From the NCBI RefSeq assembly GCF_000346465.2, contig NC_034013.1, positions 2,305,865-2,369,864 of the forward strand: a stretch of DNA of 64,000 bases, read 5' to 3'. The stretch comes from Prunus persica. Taxonomy: Eukaryota > Streptophyta > Magnoliopsida > Rosales > Rosaceae. The position numbers and the translations under genes were made by a program. Positions 12,464-24,278 of the stretch are shown piece by piece (positions within the stretch are counted from its first letter, which is position 1; the number at the start of each line of letters is the position of its first letter). The notes below the pieces were generated by a model. The model did not search any database and was not told the origin of the DNA. It saw only the letters and a list, made by a program, of their open reading frames with translations.

Positions 12464-15335
12464 CAGGGTCGACCTTGACTTTTGGGTGGCCCTAGGCGAT
12501 AAACTAAATGAGGCCCCTTCCCTTAGTATACAATTGCAAAAAAATAACAAATAAAATGATTTTATGTAGCGCGTAGAGCGCTTGAATAAAAAAGATAGTA
12601 TGCATTATAATAGGACATATCTCCATAAAAAATAAAAAAAACATTCCAGCAACCAACAATGGGAACATGTCCATGAAATTGATAATTTGTATTCTCAAAA
12701 AATACATTAAAACTAAGCATTTGTTCAAAATACTAAACCCTTTCCCTTAAGATTGGCTTCTGGCTTTAGGCTTCATCACATGAGTTTAAGTGCAAAATCC
12801 TCTTTGTGATATGTAGAAAGAATCATACAACATAAGAAAAGTAACAAATGGTAGCACAAATGGACAAAGAAATTACAATAAGTAGCAACATACATATTTT
12901 TGAAGACATAAAACTGAAAACAAAGAAAGTAGGACACAAAACGCCCACTAAAAGTAACTTACAAATGTCTTCAACTAAAAGAAACTACAATAAGTAACTT
13001 AGCATACATTACGATAAACAATTATAGAGCATAATCCTACCTGGTCAATTATAAAGCAGAGTCTAAGTCTCTTAAAAGCAAAGTCATTGTCTGTGTATAA
13101 TCTGGATCACAAAAGCAGCTTTGAAAAAATATATGAAATGGTTGTGGCAAATTTGGAAGGGTCCAAAATCTGCCTGGAGCCTACTTCCTCCCGAACAAGC
13201 AGCCAATAAGAGATCCACCCTATTACAATGTGCAAATATCCGATGCTTTCCCTTTACCAAAATACACAAATAGCTGCTTGATTTCCTCTACACCATATAC
13301 AATCCAAAAAATAAAAAACAATAACATTAAAAGTACAATCAATCACTGAAAAATCCTTGATCTTCTAGCATTTTGAGAAGCAAAATCTTCAATAACATCT
13401 TCAAAATCAAGCTTTTCCAACATATTCTTTTCAATGCATAAGATTCCTAATCCATCCAACCTTTCTTGTGACATAGTTGAACTCAAGTAAGATTTTATTA
13501 ATTTTAATTTTGAAAAACTTCTTTCTGCAGATGCCACAGTCAATTCCATAAGCAACTGAGACATTTGAAAAGCAATTTACAGATTTTACATAATCAAGAA
13601 CTTGAATGACTGTCTTTGCCACTTGTGGTAAATACAATCATAAAACTTCCAATTCATAAAACAAATCATCAGCATTAATATCAGATTCATTGCCATGTGT
13701 TAAAGCATCTTCAAGATTAACAAAACATTCATGCAACATTTGATAATTCATTACATAATACTTTTTAGGATTCAACAAAAAAACTAAAAAAACCTTCAAA
13801 TATTTCTAATTGTTCAAATCTACTCCTCAAAGAAGAAATAGCAGCATCAACCACAACAAGAAAATAATTAACCCTACAAGATTCTTTTGCAGATTGAAAA
13901 GTCTCTTCATGATCATTTTCATCAAATTGTTTTCTCCTACGACTTTGACGTTTTTCATGAAATGTTGGGTTAATTTCCATCTTAGATGTAATATCTTTGG
14001 CATAAAGTAAGGCAGATGTGAACCCATTTTTTCTGTGGTCTTCAAAATAAGAAAGAAGCCCCTTCAAATTTTTTATTGCAACATCAGTTTGCATATCTCC
14101 ATATTGCAATTTTTGGCTAACTAAGTCAATTTTTTTTCAAAATGTTATGCCATATAGTCATGCTCAACAAAAATTCAAAACTTTCAAGTTCATGTGTTGC
14201 TAAAGATTCAGCTTCACTCTTTGTTTTGGCATCTTCACAGACTCTAGACAATACAAACAAAGCTTCTCTTATATCATCAGTTTGGGTTATTATGGCTCTT
14301 AGGGTTATTATGGCTCTGACACTATTAATATGACTTCCCATCTTGTTGTTGATAATGGTTTAAGAGTTAATCCATGGACATGATTTGGAAAAAATTTCCA
14401 TCTGTTTGTAGAACTAGCAAATAGAGTATACATGTGTTGCACAACTCCAAAAAATGACACAGCTTTAACACTTGAGTTTGCCATATCACAAACTGTTAAA
14501 TTAAGAGACTGACACGCACATGGCATGTAAAATGCCCTAGGATTTATTTCAAGAAGCCTCTTTTGCACACCATTGCTTTTCCCCTTCATGTTAGATCTAT
14601 TATCATAACCTTGGTCCCTTATATTATTAATATCAAGTTTAAGAGATTGTAATACAGCTTGTAACTCATTAAGAAGCCCAAATCCAGATGTATCATTCAC
14701 TATCAAGAACTTTAAAAAATACTCTTCTACCTTTATTGGAACATTTGACATATCTACACATCGAATTATTAAAGTCATTTGCTCATGGTGACTTGCATAT
14801 GGAGTACAATCAAGTATTACGGAAAAATATTTTGCCTCTTTGATTTTTTCAGTTATAGCACTTCTAACTTTAGAGCCTAGCATACCAATCAACTCATTTT
14901 GAATTTTATGGCTAAGATAGTGATAATGAATCTCATTATTTTGAATACATCTAAATGCTCTTTCATTACCAAATCAAATTCTGCAATCAATTCAAGCAGC
15001 CCCAAAAAGTTACCATTATTATCTGGGTAAATTTTCTCATTCTCTCCACGAAAAGCTAAACTTCTTTTAGCAAGACATCTCACAACAGAAATTATTCTTA
15101 CTAAAACTAGTTTCCAATATTCTTTCTCTTTTTTAATTTGCATTTGTATGTCTTTATCAATTGTTTCATTCTTTTTCAATCTAATTTGCAAATCAATCCA
15201 AGTTCTTATGTTAGTGATATGCTCAATACTATTCTCATGTAAAGGGAGTGGTCCCTTTGTTGTTGGCTCTCCCTTTGATATTGATTCTCCACCTTGTAGC
15301 TCTCCAAATAGGAACAAAGATATGCACCTCCCCAA
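12464..15335 (-). pseudogene. Dead hAT transposase, ZMYM1/DUF4371-type
   Basis: Minus-strand pieces appear in order: 15230-14889 (N-terminal DUF4371 region, with [19 protein letters not shown] and [10 protein letters not shown]), 14892-14308 (core with [14 protein letters not shown] and LSTTRWE), 14341-14126, 14109-13765, and 13564-13343 (hAT dimerisation domain, SAERSFSKLKLIKSYLRST-like). At least three frame breaks separate them; one lies at about 14331 right after TTRWE. An 18-bp tandem duplication (14282-14317) adds six codons. The left terminus looks like a hAT end: 'cagggtcgaccttga' (12464-12478) followed by 'gggtggccctaggcg'. The right terminus is missing, apparently cut by LTR sequence near 15300. 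Confidence 0.8.
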
Positions 15336-15339
15336 AGCT

Positions 15340-16973
15340 CTTCACCAAAGATTGAATGAGATGAGAGAATGAATAGACAACAAGTGAAGAGTTGTGCTAG
15401 CACCCTCACTTGATGTGATAGATTCAAAGGGTTAGGGAGAGAGAGCTTGATGTTTTCTATCTTCCAATTTCACCAACTTGAAAACCCTTTGATGATAGGA
15501 TACCACAGCTACACACTTATAAGATCAAAAATGTCACAATAGTGACAAAAATACCCCCATGCCCTAGTGTAGCCGCACCCTCCCTTTGGGTGTCATCTTT
15601 GTGCTGTCTTGGTCCAACACATTAATCCTATAATGTGTCACATATGTGCCTAAGTCCATATGGTAAAATCTCTTTTGAATTTTCAAATCATATGGGGCCT
15701 TTAATTAAAATTTCATAACTTTAATTGAATAATTAAATTAATCTAATCAATTTAATTACTCCAATGACTTGACTAATTCAATCACTCACTTGTCTAACGA
15801 GTGTTGGTCCCGGTCATCCTTAGTTGACCGTGTCAAGTGTCGGGTCAACTGTTTGACCTTTGACCTTTGACTTTCACATTTACTTTGACCAAGTCACAAA
15901 ATCATTCATTCTCTTTTTAATTTTCCAATCAATTCCTTTTCTGTGTGCAATCTTATAGGTTCTAATTAGCGAGGCAGTGGGTATGAATGATTCACTCTGA
16001 ATCAAGTATGAATTATATCTCTCCATACAATTCTCCCCATTGGCGAAGGCTAATTATAATTAGTCTTTACAGGGCTTCCACAAGCCATGAGTGCACCTAG
16101 AAGTATATCATGGCTACCCAAGCTAAAAAGAATTCATTTAGAGAACCTAGTCAGTTTGTGATTACAATGCAATTCGATCCTTCTCTAATTCAATACTCTA
16201 TGTCATATTCTCGGGATATGGTAAACTTGTGTCAAAATCCCTAATATGACATCTCTAGATTATATGATTCAATTTGATGAAATTGCAAACGTTCTTGTCT
16301 TAATTTCCATCATATACTTTGGCCAAAGATTCTCGAATCATATGTTTAGAGTATTCTCTCTTTTTACTAAGAGCAGAGATTCCTTATTGTACATTCACCT
16401 GTCTCTGCATACATGCTGAGAATCCTGAGGAATACCTCTAAGTCACATTATTTTGATACGACCGTATGGTGCTCTCACAGAGAAACAACATATATACAAG
16501 ACAACTATAATGTCTCAGGTCTAAGGATTAATTTGCATTATCACAACTTAGAATTCTTTGTTTGACATTTGTGAGTAAGACTTCCATACAAGAATTCCAG
16601 AGTTGATCGCGTTCAGTGAACTCCATCTTCTATAGAGCACCCACACATCTGTCTCAGTATCTCTACACGAATGAGTTGAGACTAGCCATCCTCCCAATTG
16701 AGCAGACATAATGTGTACCAGTCTTTACGGGTCACCATTGTCCAATTGGTAATCCTATGAACAAAAACAGGATACAATATTTATATGTTTGGAAAGGTCT
16801 CGTGTATCTAACTTCTTTAGACCACTTTTCATTTATATCTTAATCCATGGACTTGTTACTTTGTGTACGTTATGTATCTAAAACAACGTTCTTGCCCCTT
16901 TGATTATATATATATATATTATTTCCTTAGAATTATCCATTTTTATATTGGCTTCTAGAGCATATATCTAACA
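15340..16973 (-). repeat. Copia-like LTR copy B
   Basis: The right edge reads 'gagcatatatctaaca' (ends 16973), i.e. minus-strand TGTTAGATATATGCTC, the LTR start. It contains segments homologous to A (16440-16973) and to A' (15560-16150) in one continuous stretch, so it is the most complete LTR of this family here. The left edge is not defined. No coding sequence was recognised. Confidence 0.5.
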
Positions 16974-17990
16974 AAATTCGGGGCGGGTCCTGTCATAGGT
17001 GTACTCAAGTATGTGGTTGATTGTACTCTCATTGAGTCAATGCATTATTAGCTTTACTTGTATTTGTCCAAAACTTCATGGAGGCTCTCTCACACTCTTA
17101 TAGCATGCATCGTTTTGGCAAAGATAAAAGTTGGGTTCGTATTTGGCATCCTTATTTTCAAGGTTTACGCGTTGCTTTAAGACTCACTCTTGTAGCACGA
17201 TGCCCTAACATATCATATATGTTTAGGCATATATTAAACCCATTTAAGATGTGACAACTTCACTATATTTCCTTTTGAATCATTGTCTAAGCATAGATCC
17301 AATGTTGATTTGCTAGATTACTTCAATAATTTTTAGCTTGGAGTTTGCTACTCCTGGGAACTGATAATTTAAGACAAATGAACTATCGTTCAAAATCAGT
17401 TTGCCTAATTCAACTAATCTAAGACTTGAAGCCAGTGTTATGAAAGATCTTGGGGCCAGACTATAACACAGTCAAGTTATCCATTTAACTCAACAACTTA
17501 GACTTACTCTTAAGTCTCATGGTTTCACCATAGGCGTGCGTTCAATCAATCCTACATTTTTAATATAAAAGGTCCATACTTTCAATTGAATTGCATCTCT
17601 TATGGATTTTGGAGTTCTTAATTGGAAGACGCTTGGTCATGGTAAAATGTTTATCCCTTAAGCAAGTGTGCATCCTCAAATAGGATATATATAGGCATAT
17701 ATGTGTTAATCATTTATAAGATACATCACATCATTATGTATGTTTGTTTTCCAAATATGTCTCTACGTAATATCAAACTATCGTTTTGATATGATGCCAT
17801 TCCCTTTGATTTTATTCAAAGAAAATCTTAAAGTAATAAATCTCATTCTATGTGAGACAAAGTTCTAGAACGATGATGTATTCATCTTATTGCACTCTTG
17901 AATTCTCCATATTCCTTTGAAGCAATTCATTTTAAACGAGAGTGATCTCGGTAGTGTAATAAGAGTGGTTCTCTAATCCACAGATGAATA
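16974..17990. other. Unresolved repeat-derived spacer
   Basis: About 1 kb without a readable frame. It contains LTR-like text in the same style as its neighbours but with no defined ends. Nothing else could be supported. Confidence 0.3.
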
Positions 17991-18392
17991 TAATTCATAC
18001 TTTCAATTTAACTATAATCCATAGTGATTCTTCTAGCAAGCCTCCTTATCTCCGTCTTCACACATGAATGACTCGAGACTAGTCATCCTTCTATTTGAGC
18101 AGATATAGTGTGTACCGGTCTTTGCGGTTCATCAATGCCCAATTGAACGATCCTATGACCGGGAATATTTTTTGTTCGAGTTATAGGAAAATTTCCATTT
18201 GCATCTAACCTCTTTAGATCACTTTCCTTATCTCATAAATTCATGGACTTGTCAAATAGGTCAATAGTCATGCGTGGACCGTCACCTCTGTTGACATATT
18301 TGCCTTTTTGTGTAAACCTAAATAATTGGTTTAAATGAAGTTTTCATGAAAAATTTCATCTAATGATTAGCTTTCAGGGTATACTTCTAATA
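17990..18392 (-). repeat. LTR fragment C of the same Copia-like family
   Basis: Shares the ordered phrases 'gagactag[tc]catcct', 'ttgagcagatatagtgtgta' and 'cctatgac[ca]' with copies A and B. It ends in 'agggtatacttctaata', matching the TGTTAGAAGTATACCC-type LTR start on the minus strand with its final bases mutated or fused to the next element. Confidence 0.5.
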
Positions 18393-19020
18393 GTTACCAC
18401 CTAGACTTTTAATTTTAACTATTAACCACCTTAATTTTGTAAGTGTTACAATTAACCACCTATGTCTAACTCCATTAAAATTTTCGTTAAGTCAAGTTGT
18501 ATGTAATATTTTTTGAAATGCAATTTTGTCAATTCACTATAACTAAATAATAAAAAATAAAAAACCTAACCTAATTATCCGAGGACCTTCCACAATCCCT
18601 TCTAACACTGTTCTCCCCCACTGCCCAGCAACCCCCTCCCCACCCTCTGCATATATAACTCCCCTCCCTACACCATATATATCTCTCTCTCCACCGAATT
18701 CAATGTTAACATGGTTATGCAGGAGTTTCTATTTTGAAAATTTTGTTATATCCCCAAAGACTTCAATAAATTAGTCCGTAAGACTGCTAACCACACGCAA
18801 ACACTATTGTACAACCAACATATCTGTACCTTGATAGAGCTGCCAAGTTGTTCATCAATGTGGTAAGGATTTGATCTTATGAATAGATTTAGGGCTTAGA
18901 TGTATATGGTAATTACTTGACTTAACGAAAATTTTAACGGAGTTAGGTGTAGGTGGTAAAGTGCAATACTTTATAAAGTTCAGGTAGTTAATAGTAAAGA
19001 TTAAAAGTTTAGGTGATAAC
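18393..19020. mobile_element. Non-autonomous element with about 107-bp terminal inverted repeats
   Basis: Left arm 18393-18499 (starts gttaccacctagacttttaa) and right arm about 18907-19020 (ends in the reverse complement, ttaaaagtttaggtgataac) pair along their whole length with roughly 85 percent identity. Shared inner landmark is 'aactcc[ag]ttaaaattttcg'. No clean target duplication was found; a further related phrase at 19030-19065 suggests the true right end lies there and the left end was lost against LTR C. No coding sequence inside. Confidence 0.65.
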
Positions 19021-19299
19021 TGTGCACGTGCCTAAAGTTCAAGTGGTATTTATGCAAATTTTCCTTTTTTATTTTTATTTTCAGTTTCAGTTTTTTAATT
19101 CTTAACGGGTGAAACGGGTCGTGTCGTGTTATTCGCGAATTATAGAGATGATATATCACAAAAGAAAGTTTTAATGTATCTACTCATGGTTCTGAGCTAT
19201 TGGATCAATTATGCGTGCCCTCGGGAAAGATGATATGTGGTTTGTGTTCGCGGTAAAGGGTGGGGTTTAGCGATTGAAGGTTGTGTTAACAAATTTTGG

Positions 19300-19303
<4 letters not shown>

Positions 19304-19355
<52 letters not shown>
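19304..19355. repeat. (GA)n microsatellite
   Basis: About 26 uninterrupted GA units. The DNA on both sides (19021-19468) holds no gene. Confidence 0.95.
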
Positions 19356-19358
<3 letters not shown>

Positions 19359-19468
19359 TGAGATGGTGTAGGTGGAGGAGAGATCGCAAGGAGGTCGCTG
19401 GGGGCTAAGTGGGTTGGTGCGGCTTGGTTGAGGTTGCGGTTGGTAGTTTTTTTGGTCTACTTTATTGC

Positions 19469-21170
19469 TTTTTTTTAGGACAAACTACAGTAAATCCCCC
19501 AACCTATAGGGTCATTTACAAGTTCATACCCGATTTTAGGGACATTTACCAGTACATACTCAATGTCACGGAAAACCTACAAAATGTCATATTCGTTAGC
19601 CAAACCGTTAGTTAATCTGTTATATGCTGATGTGGCATTTTTGGGACCCGTTTTTTAACTGAGATGGACTCCACATAAGAAATAAAATTAATAAAATAAA
19701 AGAGAAAACATTTTTAAAAAAATCTAAAAACCCACAACCAAAAAAAAAAAAAGAAAAAAAGAAAACCCATCTTCTTCATCTCCAACAGACTTCACAATTT
19801 TCTCAACCTCTCTGCAAACCTTCTCTTCCCCCTTCACTTACCCCATTTTCTTTACTCTTTGTGTGAGAGTAATTTATCGAAGAGTTACAAGAACCAAATG
19901 GAGAAGAAATTGATCGAGATTTTGATATGGGTTTCGGACAGTGCTTCTTATCGGGGTTCTATTTGGATGGTGAGAAAATTACCTTTTTTCGGAGAAGAGT
20001 TCGAGGAATTCGAAGGAGATGAAATTGACCAATGTTTCGGTTTCGCCTTCGAACTTTTTTTTTCCTCTTTCTCACTGAAATTCTGAGGGATTCAAAAGTG
20101 ATGGGACATATCTAGATGCTACAGGGTCAGTTCCTCTCTCTCCCTCTCTCTCTCTCACTCTTCAAAACCCTTCTTTCTTTCTTTCTGGAACCAAAACTAG
20201 AATGATTGCTTGAATTTTGGTTGAATTAAAATAACCAGATCAATTTTTATTTATTTATTATGATTTTCCTTGTTGGGTCTGTTCAGTTATGAATCCATTT
20301 TCCTAGCTCAAGTGCTCATGTTTGGCTGCAACGTGAAACTAGAGAAAGCACAGTAACCAAATCAGGTTTCTCACCAGCTGCTTCCAAAGCATGAAACAAT
20401 CTCAGCGCCTCATTCAAATCTCCTTTATCAGCATACCCACTGATCATAGGAGTCCATGAAACACAAGTTCTATTTGACATGCCATCAAATAAAAATCTAG
20501 AAGAAAGTATATCACCACACTTGGAATACATTGATATAAGGGCATCGACAACAAAAATGTCAGAATCACAGCCCATTTGAATTCCATGATAATGAATCAG
20601 CACAACCTGTAGCAATTTATCAGGTTGGCATGGGGGCGCAGGTGCTGGGTTTGGGGGTGTAGTTGGTGATGGCTGAGGGGTTTAGTCGGGATTCATGTTG
20701 TGGGTTGAGTTGGGTCGGAGAAGGTGGCAGGAGGAGAGAGAGGATGACGGTTGAGAATGGAGGGGGATATCGGAGAAGATGGGTTTTTTCTGTTTGTTTT
20801 AGGCTGCCATGGGGGTCTTGAGCGAGGTTGCGAAGGGGAGGATGGTGGGTTCTTCTGGGTTTGTTTGTTTGTTTTGTATTTAAATTATTCAATTTAAAAA
20901 TAATTTTAATGATTTAAAATTATTTTTGAAAAGTATATAATTTTTTATTAATTTTTTTGTCCACCTGTAAGTCCACATCATTAAAAAATGGAATTCACAT
21001 TCGCCACGTTAGCATTTAATAGATTCACTAACGGTTTGACTAATGAATGGGCCATTTGTAGGTTTTCCGTGACGTTGAGTATGTACTAGTAAATGTCCCT
21101 AAGATCAGGTATGAACTCATAAATAACCCTATAAGTTGGGGGGGTTTACTGTAGTTTGTCCTTTTTTTTA
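19469..21170. mobile_element. Pack-MULE-like element with 9-bp target duplication
   Basis: Terminal inverted repeats of roughly 200 bp start with 'ggacaaactacagtaaa' at 19478 and end with its complement at 21161. Further in, both arms share 'gggacatttac[ct]agtacatac', 'gtcacggaaaacctacaaa' (or gacgttgag on the right) and 'gtagttaatc/gtgaatct'. The nine bases tttttttta stand directly outside both ends (19469-19477 and 21162-21170). Nine-base duplications with long arms define Mutator-like elements. The 1684-bp body has no transposase; it holds a PPR gene fragment on the minus strand (20316-20615) and two stretches of unknown origin (19860-20090 and 20620-20892). Confidence 0.85.
20316..20615 (-). 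pseudogene. Captured PPR gene fragment (PLS class)
   Basis: A 99-codon open frame on the minus strand reads as pentatricopeptide repeats: DALISMYSKCGDILSSRFLF, then CVSWTPMISGYADKGDLNEA, then LRLFHALEAAGEKPDLVTVL. These are about two and a half PLS-type repeats; full proteins of the class have ten or more and an E domain. It recalls Arabidopsis At4g19191 (from memory), whose own locus is near the orthologues of the genes flanking this element, so the donor could be a linked gene. Both ends stop abruptly inside a MULE, so it is a transduplicated fragment and not a gene. No frame break is seen within the fragment. Confidence 0.8.
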
Positions 21171-21219
21171 AACGTTTTCTGGTAATTTAATACGTAATGA
21201 ACTTTTTTTATTAATTTTA

Positions 21220-21427
21220 AAGTCTACATGGACTCCACCTCAAAGCAAAAAATGAGGCCCACATTTGTCACATCATAATTTAACAGATTTATTAACAACT
21301 TGTGTAATGGAGGGTGTCATTTATAGGGTTTTTGCAAGTTTCGATACTCAATTGAAGGGTCTTCAAAGGTGAGGTATGAATTTGTAATGATCCTTATAGG
21401 TTGGGGGGTTTTATATAGTTGATCCAA
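21220..21427. repeat. Additional diverged copy of the MULE right arm
   Basis: The stretch repeats the right-arm order of the element at its left: 'actccac', 'cccacatttgtcac', 'taacagattta', 'tttataggg', then 'ccttataggttggggggttt' and 'gttgatcc' at the end. It is about 75-80 percent like the arm at 20960-21161. No left partner is present. It is probably the remaining end of an older related element. Confidence 0.6.
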
Positions 21428-21866
21428 TAATATATTATATATGTTCAAAGTGAGACGATACAACTTTTGTCTTTGAAGAGTTGCAACTTTTGACTCTTCA
21501 AAAATATACACATCTTTTCAAATAGTCACTTGCACATTTATAGAGAACCTATTGCATCTACATCTCACTTGGAGATATAATTCAATTCATTCAAAGCATT
21601 TATTAGTCACTTGCGTTATAGTATGGAGTTCTTAGTATGAGAGAATGTTCAATATAATCGTGGTTAGTTAGGTTCTTATAATTTGTAGTGTTACAATCAT
21701 AAGCATGAGGTCGTTGCATCTTGGGAGACCAGTATCGTTCAACCCAAGAGTACTGAAGTGGGACGTAAATTGTCTTAAAGACAGAATGCTAAGCATTCAC
21801 CTCGACCAATTTTTTAGGTGATTCTAAACTAATTTATATGTATATTCAGCATTGGTGTTGTTCATG

Positions 21867-21867
<1 letters not shown>

Positions 21868-21897
<30 letters not shown>
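21868..21897. repeat. (AT)n microsatellite
   Basis: Fifteen or so AT units. From 21428 to 22200 there is no other recognisable feature; the stretch is the distal upstream region of the kinase gene. Confidence 0.9.
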
Positions 21898-21902
<5 letters not shown>

Positions 21903-22211
21903 TTTGTATATTTAATTGCATGTTTATTTCTAAATTTCTTTGTTTAAATATAGCAATCAGACCCTTTATTTCCTACATTAAATGGGCAAAGGAAAAGTAA
22001 AAAACTTAAAGTAACGAAATGAAATTCCCAGCTAAATAGCAAGTCACATTTTTTATTTTTCATTTGATCCGGCAGACCCAAAGAAAAGGAAAAAACTGTA
22101 GATAAAAAGAAAATAAAATAAAAGGGCAGCCAGCCACGACCCAAAAAGATCTGGGGTCTTGTGTAAAATTACAAGAATACCCTTTTCTCTATTTATGCCG
22201 TGGAGTGGAGC

Positions 22212-22219
22212 TATAAATA
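22212..22219 (+). promoter_or_regulatory. TATA box of the kinase gene
   Basis: TATAAATA, with the inferred transcript start about 30 bases on, near 22245. It precedes the CT-rich, splice-donor-ending leader exon. Confidence 0.5.
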
Positions 22220-22244
22220 TCGGGTACGTAAGCAGAAATTAGGT

Positions 22245-24278
22245 AAATTCCTTGGTTGGCACGAAGGATTGGTTTTCTCTCATCGCACAGATCAGAATTC
22301 GGTGGGTTTTAGGCAAAGTCGGTTTTACATAACAGAAACTCTGGATTCCACCTCTTCCCGTCCTTGGCGACGGTGGTTATGCCGCTTGGCTTTCAGGTTC
22401 GTTTCCTTTTCTTCGGATCTGATTCCTCACGCCTTTTCATTATTTTTTCAAGTTTCGTGTTTTTTTGCAATTCGATTTTATTCGATTTGTTTGGGCTGAA
22501 TTTATTTTATTCTCTTTGTTTTGTATATCGATTTCATTCAATTTGGTCAGTTGGGATTTTTTTAGAATTAGGGTTAGTTCTTCTTCATGTATTCGTCTTG
22601 ATGTGTTTCTTCGATTTCGGTTGAAATTTTGTTTGGTTGCCGAAAAACTGTGGGAAAGGCGTCAGGATTTGACAATTTGGGGCTCTGTCTTATTAAATTT
22701 TCTTCGTCTGGGTTACTAAGGTTTGGTAAAAAAATTTCTGATCTGGAATTGTTTCTCTAGGATAATGTAATTTCTGGGTTTAATTTGGTCATTGATTTGC
22801 ATTACTTTTATTACTCTTTAACTCGATTTTGGTTATTGGAGGCTTTTTGTTTATTTAATTATTTTTATATCAGCGATTGATTGTAATCTCTTTAAGTCTT
22901 TATTATATAAATTGTTAATGTTGTATAATTTTTGCCTATTGATATTTAAGTGAGGTTATAGCGTAGTTAATACTTGGTTTCGTTTGCATATGAGTGTAGT
23001 GCAACTAAGTGTTGGTTTTGTATGGATGTACGTCTGAACTGTAATCTTCTAAGGCTCAAAGTATTGTGCAACAATATTTGTTTTGTACACTCGAAAAATT
23101 CTGCAGTCATATTTATAATATGCCTGCTTCTGGTTTTTAATGCTGGAATTTGCATCATTATGTGCCCATATTATGTGAGATTCAGTTTGAGTGGCCATTA
23201 TATTCAGTAATGGATTCCTTTTATCATGTCTGCATGATTCATCTGATGTGCGGTTACTTGTTGTAATCTAAATTTCAGGTTGTGCCGGGCTTGGATCTAA
23301 AGAGCTTTGACATATTTCTGAAGACATGGAGCAGATGCGCTTCTGGTCAAATTGTCACCAGTACCGGGTCTTTTCTTTCCAGGAAGTGCTTGACTGGAGA
23401 TTTCTTGTCCTTGGAGATTTTCTTCTGGTTTCCTTTGTTAATTGCACTTAGTGGTCAGCTTCTCTTAAATGATCAATACGGGAGACGTGATGCTAGTTAC
23501 ATCTGAGTCAGGTGTTGGATCTTTAGTGCATAGCGCATTGCTGATACAACATCGAGTTGAAATTTCCGTGAAAACTTCTTCAGGGGTACAGTATACATAT
23601 CTCACATAAAATGTTATGCATCTGCTTATTATCCAATGCCTGCTTCATATTCCTAAACTTTATTCTCTTGTTTCTTATGACAGGGCTAAAGTCTAGCAAT
23701 CTGTGACTGAAGATCTCTACATAGTTAATATTAGATAATCAGTTACGTCAACCCAAACCAGTGCAGACTGTTTATTTCATAGTTATTATTTCATCGTTGC
23801 TCCTGATGGTTTCTATGAAACGTGGCAAGATATTGGTCAGCTAAAGATTCCACACTGATTTCTACTTAGTTTAGATGAGATAGCAGTTTTTGTTTATTGA
23901 GCCTTGGGTGACACTATCTTGATCTTGGAGTCTTTCTTCTGCGGGATAAATCATTCTGGTTGGTTTTTCAATTGGTATCGATATGTCCTGTGGTGCTTGC
24001 CGTTTTTTGCCATCTATGTCATGCTCTAGTCCGCAAGCTGTGGAGTTAGTAATGAATAAGGCTGTGCAGCCCATCCATCATAAGAATTCTGGTTTTGTGC
24101 TTGTGCGTGTTGCCTCATAAAATTAATGGTTTGATCTTGCTGGACGAGCAAGGCAGTTGTTTATATCCTACAGTGTATTTTAAGGATCATCTTCTGAAGA
24201 TAAATTCCCATTTATCTTTTACGAGTCTTTATGCTTTCACTGAATAAAGAAAGAGCTGCTTTGTGTTCCACAGGAAGA
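22245..24278 (+). other. Kinase 5' leader with one or more introns
   Basis: A first leader exon probably ends at 22396 (CAG|GTTCG) and a second starts at 23279 after 'aatttcag'; further candidate borders are a donor after 23585 and acceptors at 23683 and 24273. Several short upstream ATGs lie in it. The long T-rich intron and the multi-part leader are supported only by splice-site appearance. Confidence 0.4.

Noticed and set aside
23282..23506. 74-codon frame in the kinase leader
   Set aside because: It falls within leader exons and introns, has no recognisable motif and precedes the kinase start by several splice sites; treated as non-coding.
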